Shown here in pieces: positions 53,572 to 62,129 of a DNA stretch of 64,000 nucleotides. The stretch comes from RFSX01 sp965230215 (GTDB lineage Bacteria; Bacteroidota; Bacteroidia; Chitinophagales; Saprospiraceae). The notes under the pieces were generated by a model, which ran no database searches, was not told the DNA's origin, and was given only the letters and a program-made list of their open reading frames with translations. Every line of letters begins with the position of its first letter. Within the stretch, counting starts at the first letter, position 1. A program made the translations under genes and the position numbers. Location of the stretch: positions 434,001-498,000 of the forward strand of contig CBDDKN010000001.1 in the NCBI GenBank assembly GCA_965230215.1. The letters run 5' to 3'.

Positions 53572-54837
53572 TTGAAATACCTGGATAGATATAAGAACCG
53601 ATTCTGTGATCACTTGCTGCCTTTTGATGCTTCAAGCTATAGTCCGGTTGTTGTAGTAATTCCTAGTTATAATGAAAGTGTAGATGAATTGACGGCTACA
53701 CTTCAGAGTTTGGTTTCTGCCAAAGAGCAATCTTCTTACGCTCCAATAGTTCTGGTTCTAATCAACTACAAAAAGGACGATGCAGCGGAAATCAAGCTTC
53801 ACTCATCTGCAGTATATGCTCAGTTGGTTGATTTGACATTTGATTTGGATGTTCACTTTTTTATTGAAGAGTTGTCACACAAGAAAGCTGGTGTAGGTCT
53901 GGCCAGGAAAATCTTGATGGATACCGCATTTAGCTATTATGCAAAATTAGAGCGTGATGGTGTAATCGTTAATTTGGATGCGGATACGCAGGTGCAGAAG
54001 AACTACTTTAATTGTATTCATCATTTTTTTCAACACAATCAAAGCCTTGATGCTGCAAGCATTGCTTTCGCGCACAGAATGGAAAATGTTCCTCAAGAAG
54101 AAAAAGATGCCATTATAGAATATGAGTTACATCTGCGTTATTTTATCAATATGCAGCGACGGATTGGATTGCCTTACGCTTACCAGACTATTGGAAGTGC
54201 AATGGCTTGCAGAGCATTTGCTTATGCCAAGTATGGTGGTATGCCCAAGAGGCAAGCCGGAGAGGACTTCTATTTTATCCACAAATTCACTTCAGTACAA
54301 CGATTGGGTGAGATCAATGATACTTGTGTGTATCCTTCATCCAGGCCTTCGGATCGCGTACCGTTTGGAACAGGAAAGGCCGTAAACAAACGGGTGGGGG
54401 AAGGAGTGCTTTTAAAATCATATAATTATCGAAGTTTTCAGTTACTTGGTGAATGGATTCAAAAGCTTTTAAATGCCTATCCTTTTCAGGATAAAAGTTT
54501 CAAAGATATCTTGACAATGACTGGTGATGAAGCTTTGAAAAGCTTTCTCGACTCCATTGATGCCAATGAAGCAGTTCTATCAATAGCCAATAATACCGCA
54601 TCTAAAGAAAACTTCACCAATAGATTCTTTCAATGGTTTGATGCATTTACACTAATGAAATATCTTCATTGGGTTAGGGATTACGCTTACCGTGATTTAG
54701 ACATAGATGTATGTATCAGCTATTTATTCTCTCTATTGCAACTCAAATATTTAGAGGATATGGAATCGAATCTGATTCAGATGCGATTGTACGACAGGGA
54801 GAATGAATACAAAGATTTTAGTGGAGCGCAGATCTGA
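53572..54837 (+). CDS. family 2 glycosyltransferase
   Basis: A 421-residue soluble GT-A glycosyltransferase. The N-terminal VVVVIPSYNES (residues 26-36) and the DxD motif in NLDADTQV (near 138) bind the nucleotide sugar. GEDFYFIHKF is the likely acceptor/ED region. No membrane helix is evident. The start is TTG at 53572; no ATG lies in frame before the first strand. The sugar and acceptor are unknown. It overlaps the convergent miaE by 20 bases. Confidence 0.85.
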   Translation: MKYLDRYKNRFCDHLLPFDASSYSPVVVVIPSYNESVDELTATLQSLVSAKEQSSYAPIVLVLINYKKDDAAEIKLHSSAVYAQLVDLTFDLDVHFFIEELSHKKAGVGLARKILMDTAFSYYAKLERDGVIVNLDADTQVQKNYFNCIHHFFQHNQSLDAASIAFAHRMENVPQEEKDAIIEYELHLRYFINMQRRIGLPYAYQTIGSAMACRAFAYAKYGGMPKRQAGEDFYFIHKFTSVQRLGEINDTCVYPSSRPSDRVPFGTGKAVNKRVGEGVLLKSYNYRSFQLLGEWIQKLLNAYPFQDKSFKDILTMTGDEALKSFLDSIDANEAVLSIANNTASKENFTNRFFQWFDAFTLMKYLHWVRDYAYRDLDIDVCISYLFSLLQLKYLEDMESNLIQMRLYDRENEYKDFSGAQI

Positions 54838-55402
54838 TTTCCAGACCATCCAGAATTTCTGCTTCCTTTTCGACCCACCATGCCAAGCGGTCGTAGACTT
54901 TGTCCTTGTCAAAATAATTGAGAGCCATTTTGACGTATATGTGACCATGCTTGGCCTCTGAAGTCCACAGCATTTTGTAGAATTTGGCCATTTCTTCATC
55001 AGTTTGGGCATCTGCAACCATTTTAAACCTTTCAGCTCCCCGCGTTTCGACAAGTGAGGCGATCAACAATCTGTCCATAAATCGTTCTTCACGACCAGAA
55101 TGGCAGAGTTTGAGAAGTGCTTTAAGATATGGATCTTCTCCGATTGAGTGGCGTAGGCTTATACCGCGATCTGTCATGATTTTATAGACCATCTGAAAAT
55201 GTTCCAGTTCTTCGATACCGGTATCAATCAATTCAGGAATTATTTCAACACGATCGGGGTATTTCGCTACAAAACTCATGGCCATGGCAGAGGCCTTTCT
55301 TTCGCAGTCTGCGTGATCTTGGAGGAAACTATCAAAATCAGCCATTACAGCATCTATCCAGGCTTGACTGCTTGCAGACGCCAGGTCCAGGGTAAGCTTC
55401 AT
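54818..55402 (-). CDS. miaE: tRNA-(ms2io6A)-hydroxylase MiaE
   Basis: A 194-residue non-haem diiron monooxygenase that hydroxylates the isopentenyl chain of ms2i6A37 in tRNA. Candidate iron ligands are in EELEHFQMV, VETRGAERF and SEAKHGHIYV, matching the E...ExxH pairs of the ferritin-like fold. Length is usual. MiaA, which starts the pathway, is encoded 43 kb away at 10817. A 44-residue membrane protein gene lies 10 bases upstream on the same strand. Confidence 0.93.
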   Translation of the reverse strand: MKLTLDLASASSQAWIDAVMADFDSFLQDHADCERKASAMAMSFVAKYPDRVEIIPELIDTGIEELEHFQMVYKIMTDRGISLRHSIGEDPYLKALLKLCHSGREERFMDRLLIASLVETRGAERFKMVADAQTDEEMAKFYKMLWTSEAKHGHIYVKMALNYFDKDKVYDRLAWWVEKEAEILDGLEIRSALH

Positions 55403-55412
55403 TTAAGCAGGC

Positions 55413-55547
55413 TTAGTTGTTAAGAGAAAACATCACATAAAGTAATATGATAAGTACGATAGTAACTATGGTTGCTACTACAAAGAATTTTTTCTCCTGT
55501 TTCTTGTTGCTGGCTTCAGCTCTTCTCTTTCTTCTTGACTTGGCCAT
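55413..55547 (-). CDS. 44-residue single-pass membrane protein
   Basis: The minus strand from ATG at 55545-55547 to TAA at 55413-55415 encodes a strongly basic N-terminus (MAKSRRKRRAEASNKKQEKK) and one hydrophobic helix (about residues 21-41, FFVVATIVTIVLIILLYVMF), ending SLNN. The positive-inside rule predicts a cytoplasmic N-terminus. It lies 10 bases ahead of miaE. Shape and position argue for a genuine small protein; function is unknown. Confidence 0.65.
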   Translation of the reverse strand: MAKSRRKRRAEASNKKQEKKFFVVATIVTIVLIILLYVMFSLNN

Positions 55548-55670
55548 GTTTTATGTTTTAGAAAACTAATATAAAATTTCAACTTAAAACTTGGTACTTA
55601 TTAAGGCAGGAATTGAGATGCTTTAATGAATATTAGTGACTTGGATTTAATTTTCTTCAGGGAGTGGGGG

Positions 55671-56969
55671 CTACCAATTGCGTTTTTTGAATTCGTAGTA
55701 CTCGACTATTTTTTCGTCTACCATAATGTCGCGAGGTGTAATTCTCTTAAGAAGCTTGATGCCTTCCAGAGTGCGGCATCGGCTCAAAGCAACATAGGTT
55801 TGTCCAAAATCGAAAGCGCCACTACCCAGGTCCACAATTATTTTATCAAAAGTTTTTCCCTGTGATTTATGGATTGTGATAGCCCAAGCAAGCCTGAGAG
55901 GATATTGCTTGAACGTGCCTGTTACTGAAGTTTTAAATCTGTCAGGATTTTCAGAATCTATTTCATACTTGATCATCTCCCATTCCTCCATTTCAACACT
56001 GACCATTTTATCTTCACCTGCCTCAGATACCCTTACTATGATTTTATCATGATCTAACTTTATAACCTGGCCGATGGTCCCATTGACAAATTGTCCTTCA
56101 AGATCATTTTTGACAAACATCACTTGAGCGCTTTCTTTTAACCAAAGAAACTGGTCAGCCGGAAAAGTGCTATTGCTGAAATTGCCTGATATCTTTGCAG
56201 CATATTCGAATACCGGTGCTTCGATTTGCTTTAATTTTTCCGAATTGATTTTGTTAACCTTTGCATTGGTCGCACAGAGTGTAATGGCCATCTCCTCATC
56301 ATATTCGTCATCTTCAATTCTGGTGTTGATACTCTCCAGATCATCATAGTCAAACTGCCTTGTTCTGATATTATCCAGGAGCTGAATGAAAGATCGATCC
56401 TTTTGTCGGTAGACAGTATGCAATTCAATCATTCTAAGGTTCATGTCTTGTGTGAAAATATTGGCAGCAAAGAAATAGGGACTTCCATATCGTTCCCTTA
56501 AGTATTGGCGTTCAAATCGTGAAGCAACTACTGGTGGTAATTGGAAAAGGTCGCCGAATACCACCAATTGCACGCCGCCAAAGGCATCCGGATTCTCCAT
56601 ATTATTTCTGAGGAATATATCAATATTGTCCATCATGTCAGCTCTGACCATGGAAATCTCATCTATGATGAGAAGTTGTAGTTTCTTATAGAACTTGTGG
56701 TTTCTTCTTTTTCCAAGCTCTGAAGGATCTATCATCTTGGGTGGAAACTTGAAGAATGAATGAATGGTTTGACCTCCAACATTAAGCGCAGCTATACCTG
56801 TTGGTGCCAGAACTGCTGTATTCTTGCGTGTAGTCCTCTTTAGAAGGTTTAATAGTGTTGACTTACCGGTACCTGCACGTCCTGTAATAAACAGATTTTC
56901 CCCGGATTCTATCAGATCCAGTATGGCATTGAATTCGTCATTGATTTGAATAGGTAACTTGTCGAGCAC
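55671..56969 (-). CDS. Pif1/RecD-type superfamily 1 helicase
   Basis: A 432-residue SF1B helicase. Walker A is GRAGTGKST (residues 30-38), motif Ia LAPTGIAALNVGGQTIHSFF, motif II LLIIDEISM, motif III GDLFQLPPV, and motifs V-VI AITIHKSQGKTFDKI ... GQTYVALSRCR. This is the Pif1-like set, in the short form common in Bacteroidota without extra C-terminal domains. It should unwind DNA 5' to 3' in the cytoplasm. The start is GTG at 56969; no ATG is available before the conserved region. Confidence 0.9.
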   Translation of the reverse strand: MLDKLPIQINDEFNAILDLIESGENLFITGRAGTGKSTLLNLLKRTTRKNTAVLAPTGIAALNVGGQTIHSFFKFPPKMIDPSELGKRRNHKFYKKLQLLIIDEISMVRADMMDNIDIFLRNNMENPDAFGGVQLVVFGDLFQLPPVVASRFERQYLRERYGSPYFFAANIFTQDMNLRMIELHTVYRQKDRSFIQLLDNIRTRQFDYDDLESINTRIEDDEYDEEMAITLCATNAKVNKINSEKLKQIEAPVFEYAAKISGNFSNSTFPADQFLWLKESAQVMFVKNDLEGQFVNGTIGQVIKLDHDKIIVRVSEAGEDKMVSVEMEEWEMIKYEIDSENPDRFKTSVTGTFKQYPLRLAWAITIHKSQGKTFDKIIVDLGSGAFDFGQTYVALSRCRTLEGIKLLKRITPRDIMVDEKIVEYYEFKKRNW

Positions 56970-57032
56970 TTTGCAAATATTCCTGCTAATATAAAATCAT
57001 ATAAACTTAAAATTGATTTAAGCTAGATAAGC

Positions 57033-57040
57033 TAATTTTG
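57033..57040 (+). promoter_or_regulatory. -7 box for the EEP-family lipoprotein gene
   Basis: TAATTTTG matches TAnnTTTG, with a TTG 17 bases upstream (57013-57015) as a possible -33 element. It lies 13 bases before the ATG, so the leader would be very short. Confidence 0.45.
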
Positions 57041-57053
57041 TGAAAAAATTATC

Positions 57054-58274
57054 ATGCTTAGATTTTTGCTATTTATACTGGGATTCTTTTTGATTCTTTC
57101 ATGCTCTGATAATGGTGTTGACATGCCAGATGATCCTATGGAGGAGGATCCGATGGAAGAAGAAGAGGAGATGGAAGCTCTTGGAGATACCATTAGGTTT
57201 GCTTCATATAACGTTTCAATGTTTGGAAGCTCGGAAGGCTTAATTGCTGAGCAAATGAATAATGCCAATCAGTTTGCCAGATTTAAGCGACTGGGAGCTG
57301 TTATTCAAAGTGTAAGTCCAGATGTTCTTGTTCTTATGGAGTTCGATTATGATGAGACGGGAGAAGCCCTTCGAAAATTCAATGATAATCTCTTGTCGGT
57401 AAGTCATAATGGAGATCCTGCGATCGATTATCCTTACAGCTATCAGTTTGTATCTAACACAGGTGTTATAGCTGATCGTGATATTGATGGGGATGGTCAG
57501 GTATCGCTTCCAAATGATGCATATGGTTTTGGTAATTTCCCTGGTCAGTACGCCTTTGGTATCCTGTCTAAATATGAACTGGACGAAAGCAATATCAGGT
57601 CGTTTAGACAGTTCCTTTGGAAAGATATGCCAGACGCTGCTCTTCCTGTAAACCCTGATGGAAGCAGTTATTACCCTGAAGAGGCATTAGAAGTATTTAG
57701 ATTGTCATCTAAAAACCATGTTGATATCCCAATAATCTTTCCTAATGGCAAAAAGATACATGCTATTCTGGCGCATCCTACACCACCAGTTTTCGATGGG
57801 GCAGAAGATAGGAATGGGAGAAGGAATCATGATGAAATCAAACTCATAGCAGACTACCTCAGCAATGAAACATATTTGATAGATGATAACGGTATCACAG
57901 GTGGTTTGGCAGATACTTCTGACTTCATTGTATTTGGTGATCTTAATGCCGATCCTTTGGATGGAGATTCATACAACAATGCAATTAATCTGCTGCTCAA
58001 TCACGAGCGTATAAATATGCAAGTGAGCAATGGCCAGCTTATACCATCTAGCAATGGGGGTGCTGAACACAATCAGCGATCAGGTGATTCAGGAGACCCT
58101 GCTTTCGATACTTCGTTTTTTGGACTTCGAATTGATTATGCCTTGCCATCTAAGAACTTAGATGCGGTATCGTCAGGCGTATATTGGCCTTCCAGCAGCG
58201 AAGCAAATTATGATATTGTTAAGGATGAACTGGCTTCTGATCATTTGTTGGTCTGGCTAGACTTGGCGCTATAG
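57054..58274 (+). CDS. EEP-family (endonuclease/exonuclease/phosphatase) lipoprotein
   Basis: A 406-residue lipoprotein: signal MLRFLLFILGFFLILSC (lipobox cysteine C17), then an acidic D/E-rich linker (about 24-44) and an EEP-fold domain (about 48-406). Visible active-site elements are RFASYNVSMFG (the metal/N position), LMEFDYDE (metal glutamate), GDLNADP near residues 296-302 and the final SDHLLVWLDL with the general-base histidine. EEP enzymes cleave phosphodiesters of DNA, RNA or other phosphate esters. This subgroup's substrate is undetermined. It is the first of four co-directional secreted or envelope genes. Confidence 0.85.
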   Translation: MLRFLLFILGFFLILSCSDNGVDMPDDPMEEDPMEEEEEMEALGDTIRFASYNVSMFGSSEGLIAEQMNNANQFARFKRLGAVIQSVSPDVLVLMEFDYDETGEALRKFNDNLLSVSHNGDPAIDYPYSYQFVSNTGVIADRDIDGDGQVSLPNDAYGFGNFPGQYAFGILSKYELDESNIRSFRQFLWKDMPDAALPVNPDGSSYYPEEALEVFRLSSKNHVDIPIIFPNGKKIHAILAHPTPPVFDGAEDRNGRRNHDEIKLIADYLSNETYLIDDNGITGGLADTSDFIVFGDLNADPLDGDSYNNAINLLLNHERINMQVSNGQLIPSSNGGAEHNQRSGDSGDPAFDTSFFGLRIDYALPSKNLDAVSSGVYWPSSSEANYDIVKDELASDHLLVWLDLAL

Positions 58275-58386
58275 GCTTTTACACTAAAAATATTAGTAAA
58301 TAAGTGATATTCGCGGACGTTATATATCGCTTTTATTCATATACTTCCTAGTCTTTTGGTTAACTTAGGGTCGAAAATTTAATGAC

Positions 58387-59529
58387 ATGAAAAGAATTTT
58401 ACCATTAGCAATTTTTACCATCGCATCTTTGGCATCTTTCGCTCAATGCGATGATTTGTTTTTCTCTGAATATGTAGAAGGATATGCCAACAATAAGGCA
58501 CTGGAAATTTACAATCCGACCGACGAGGCGGTGAACCTGAGTGATTATGCGATTGCGAGAGCCAGCAATGGATCTACGGCACCTTCTTCCAATCAAGTAA
58601 TCAGCTTGCCTGATGCAATGTTGGAGCCTAACGATGTGTTTGTTGTAGTTGTAGATTTGAGAGATACATCATTATGGGATTCACAGTTCGACAAGCCGGC
58701 TTGGAATGGGTATAATGTAATAGATACATTATTCGATGCTGTTACGAATGAACCAATTACGGATGAAGATGGAAATGTAATATTAGGACCGCAGTACACT
58801 GAGAATGGGGAAGCCATCTTTGGTGATGAGTACAATGAAGAATATGATTTGCAATGTAAAGCTGATGCTTTCCTTTGTCCTGATTATAGTGAGAATAATG
58901 CTATGTACTTCAATGGCAATGATGCGGTTATTCTTCTTAAAGGCGATGCCATATCGCAGTCAGGAGATAATATCCTAGATGTTATCGGTGTCATTGGAGA
59001 AGATCCTGAGGATACCATTAATGAAGATGCATGGGTTAACGAAGATGGATTCTGGTTGACTAAAAACAGAACTCTGGTAAGAAAGTCAGAGATAATTACT
59101 GGACGCAATAATCTTAATGATGTTGTCTTCGCACTTGGCGGCACATTTACGGGCGAAGAGTGGTTAAGTTACCGAAACAATTCTTTCGAATACCTCGGTA
59201 TTCATGATAGTGAATGCAATAACGAAGAGAAGCCGGACAGGTATTCATGTTCACAAGGACCTCTTGCTAGCAGCTACAATATCGAGCACATCAGTTTCAG
59301 AATGTATCCGAACCCTGTGCGTGACGGTCAATTGACCATTCAATCAGAAGATGCTTTCAGACAAGTTGAGATCCTTGATATTCTAGGCAGTAGAATCATG
59401 AGTGAGCCTTCTCAGACAGACAGATTCAATCATACTTTGAATGTTTCTTTACTGCCAAAAGGTGTATACATAGTGCGTTTGATCAATGGAGCAAATGATT
59501 GGGCTGCAAGAAAACTTATCATAGAATAA
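58387..59529 (+). CDS. lamin-tail-domain protein with T9SS sorting signal
   Basis: A 380-residue secreted protein. The signal peptide (about 1-19, ...ASLASFAQ) precedes a lamin-tail domain (about 20-270) that opens DDLFFSEYVEGYANNKALE and continues IYNPTDEAVNLSDY. This motif is also found at the N-terminus of extracellular nucleases such as ExeM. The domain contains an acidic insertion (about 118-165). The last 80 residues are a T9SS sorting domain (FRMYPNPVRDGQLTIQ ... AARKLIIE). Lamin-tail domains may bind DNA or other ligands; catalysis is not expected. 112 bases separate it from the EEP gene, and the receptor gene follows 15 bases on. Confidence 0.88.
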   Translation: MKRILPLAIFTIASLASFAQCDDLFFSEYVEGYANNKALEIYNPTDEAVNLSDYAIARASNGSTAPSSNQVISLPDAMLEPNDVFVVVVDLRDTSLWDSQFDKPAWNGYNVIDTLFDAVTNEPITDEDGNVILGPQYTENGEAIFGDEYNEEYDLQCKADAFLCPDYSENNAMYFNGNDAVILLKGDAISQSGDNILDVIGVIGEDPEDTINEDAWVNEDGFWLTKNRTLVRKSEIITGRNNLNDVVFALGGTFTGEEWLSYRNNSFEYLGIHDSECNNEEKPDRYSCSQGPLASSYNIEHISFRMYPNPVRDGQLTIQSEDAFRQVEILDILGSRIMSEPSQTDRFNHTLNVSLLPKGVYIVRLINGANDWAARKLIIE

Positions 59530-59544
59530 TCAACATACAAGGTT

Positions 59545-62124
59545 TTGACTAGAAGAATAATTCAATGCCTGCTATTGCTGCTTTTTTCTCAAGGGCTGCA
59601 ATCGCAGGTATTTACACTTGAAGGCAAGATTATAGATGCCATAACAAGTGAAGAACTCATCGGTGCCACAGTAACAGTTGCTGAGACAGGTACGACTAGC
59701 GATATAGACGGTAGCTACACAATAGACCTGCCACAGGGCAGCTACGAAGTGGAAATTTCATACGTAGGATACAAGACCAAGACGATAGCTGTTGATCTTA
59801 ATGAAGATACTAAATTGGATGTGCTGCTTGAATCAAGCGCAATCTTAAGCGAAATTGTTGTTACGGCAGATATTGCTATAGAGAGAGAAACGCCGGTTGC
59901 TTTTAGTAATATTCCTACGATTAAATTGGAGGAAGAATTGGCTGCGCAGGATATTCCAATGATTCTAAATACGACGCCAGGAGCTTATGCAACTGAGTCA
60001 GGTGGCGGTGATGGTGATGCTCGAATTTCTATTAGAGGTTTTGATCAACGTAACATTGCTGTCATGCTTGATGGTATTCCGGTCAATGACATGGAGAATG
60101 GAAGAGTTTTCTGGTCCAACTGGTTTGGTCTGGACCTTGTAACGCAAACCATGCAAGTACAGAGAGGACTCGGTGCATCAAAGATTTCGGTGCCATCTGT
60201 GGGAGGTACAATAAATATTCTTACCCAGGGTATTGATTCTGATCGCTCAATCCGATTCCGTCAGGAGTTTGGTAATAATAATTTTCTAAGAAGTACATTT
60301 GGCTATAATAGTGGGCGTATCAATGACTCTTGGGGCATATCTGCTGCTTTATCATATAAGCGTGGCGATGGATGGGTAGACGGGAACTTCACTGAGGGTA
60401 TGTTTTATTATCTGAGATTCGATAAGCAGTTTGGTAAGCATTTAATCAGCTTCTCAGGATTTGGAGCTCCACAAGAACATGGTCAACGACCATTTTCTGC
60501 GCCAATAGCTCAGGTTGATTCTGGTTATGCGCGTGAACTTGGTGTTCCTGATTCTGTAATCGAAGAATACAATATCGTAGACAATGGCAGACGCTATAAC
60601 AGCCATTGGGGATATCGTGATGGTGAGGTCTACACGAGTCGTAAAAACTTCTATCATAAACCACAGATTTCTTTAAGACATAGTTATCAACCTTCAGAGC
60701 GTTTGTTTCTTTCCAATGTGGTCTACTTGTCTATTGGAAATGGAGGAGGAACGTCACCTGACGGCGCTAGCTTTGAACGTGATGAAAATGATCAGATAAA
60801 TATTGAAAAGGCCATTGAGAATAATCAGCCAACAGTATTCAATCCTGAAGGTCTTTCGAATACTATTATCAGGGCCAGTATCAACAATCACTTTTGGTAT
60901 GGTTTGTTGTCGACAGCTAAGTATGACATTAACGAAAACTTTACCCTGTCAGGTGGTGTAGACGGCAGGTCTTACAGAGGAGATCATTACAGAGAAGTCT
61001 ACGATCTTTTGGGAGGAAGTGGTTTTAAATCAGAGTCATTGCAAGTAGGAGATAAGTTTGATTACTATTACACGGGCGCCGTGGATCAAATTGGTGGCTT
61101 TGCATTGCTTGAATTCAAAAACGAGAAGTGGTCAAGTTTCCTAAATCTTTCTGCTGCCAATACAACTTATGGGTTTAAGAATAATTTCACAGACTTTAAA
61201 CTTGATGATGTGAATGTGCAAACATACACGTTCAAAACTGGCGCTAATTATGACTTGAATTCCAATTCAAGCGTGTTTGTAAATGTAGGTTGGTTAAGCA
61301 GGGCACAGAGATACAGCAATGTTATTATTACAAATTTCTGGACACCTGATGTAGATGGCCAGGTGGCTAACACATTTGACAACGAGGATATAAAAGCCAT
61401 AGAACTGGGTTACAGTTATAGGAGTAAGACCTTTTCAGCCAATTTGAATGCGTATTATACGATTTGGGGTAATAAACCATTGGATAGACTTCCTACAATC
61501 TCAGAGGATACCAGTGATCCTGAAGCGGATAGAATACCTGTGAACATCCCTGGTATTGATGCTTTGCACAAAGGAATTGAATTTGATTTTGCCTTTAAGC
61601 CTACCAGTAAAATAACGATTGAAGGACTTTCCTCCATAGGTGACTGGAGATGGGATTCAGGACAGTTGGTTAGTGGTATATTGCCAAATGGTGTCATGTA
61701 TAGCTATGAGTTTGATGCGAAGGGTGTCCACGTCGGTGATGCTGCACAGCTTCAGCTAGGAGGTCAGGTGCGGTATGCGCCAATGAAGGGTTTGTACATG
61801 ACCTTCAGAACAACCTACTTTGATAACCACTATGCAAACTTTCAACCTGAAGATTTGCAAGGTGCGGATAGTGGACGGGATTCATGGAAATTGCCTTCTT
61901 ATAACCTTGCTACTTTTCATACAGGATATTCTTGGTCTGTTAATGACATCAGACTTAGTTTGCGATTTAACCTGATTAACGTTTTCGATACAGTCTACCT
62001 TTCGGATGGAAGGGATAATGATGACTTTAACTCACCAGCTTTCCGTGATTTTGATGCAAAATCAGCCTCTGTGTTTTTTGGACAGGGGAGAAGATGGAAC
62101 ATTTCATTACAAGCTAATTTTTAA
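59545..62124 (+). CDS. TonB-dependent outer-membrane receptor
   Basis: An 859-residue receptor. A signal peptide (about 1-20) is followed by a carboxypeptidase-regulatory-like beta domain (about 24-95). The plug (about 105-225) contains ARISIRGFDQRNIAVMLDGIPVND and a GGTINILT end. A 22-strand-type barrel closes with the terminal aromatic WNISLQANF. Start codon is TTG at 59545. No SusD partner is present, so it is not a standard glycan-import pair. It lies between the lamin-tail protein (15 bases) and the phospholipase-D-type protein (5 bases), so the three share a transcript. The ligand is unknown; an oligonucleotide or phosphodiester product is suggested by context. Confidence 0.92.
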   Translation: MTRRIIQCLLLLLFSQGLQSQVFTLEGKIIDAITSEELIGATVTVAETGTTSDIDGSYTIDLPQGSYEVEISYVGYKTKTIAVDLNEDTKLDVLLESSAILSEIVVTADIAIERETPVAFSNIPTIKLEEELAAQDIPMILNTTPGAYATESGGGDGDARISIRGFDQRNIAVMLDGIPVNDMENGRVFWSNWFGLDLVTQTMQVQRGLGASKISVPSVGGTINILTQGIDSDRSIRFRQEFGNNNFLRSTFGYNSGRINDSWGISAALSYKRGDGWVDGNFTEGMFYYLRFDKQFGKHLISFSGFGAPQEHGQRPFSAPIAQVDSGYARELGVPDSVIEEYNIVDNGRRYNSHWGYRDGEVYTSRKNFYHKPQISLRHSYQPSERLFLSNVVYLSIGNGGGTSPDGASFERDENDQINIEKAIENNQPTVFNPEGLSNTIIRASINNHFWYGLLSTAKYDINENFTLSGGVDGRSYRGDHYREVYDLLGGSGFKSESLQVGDKFDYYYTGAVDQIGGFALLEFKNEKWSSFLNLSAANTTYGFKNNFTDFKLDDVNVQTYTFKTGANYDLNSNSSVFVNVGWLSRAQRYSNVIITNFWTPDVDGQVANTFDNEDIKAIELGYSYRSKTFSANLNAYYTIWGNKPLDRLPTISEDTSDPEADRIPVNIPGIDALHKGIEFDFAFKPTSKITIEGLSSIGDWRWDSGQLVSGILPNGVMYSYEFDAKGVHVGDAAQLQLGGQVRYAPMKGLYMTFRTTYFDNHYANFQPEDLQGADSGRDSWKLPSYNLATFHTGYSWSVNDIRLSLRFNLINVFDTVYLSDGRDNDDFNSPAFRDFDAKSASVFFGQGRRWNISLQANF

Positions 62125-62129
62125 AAACA

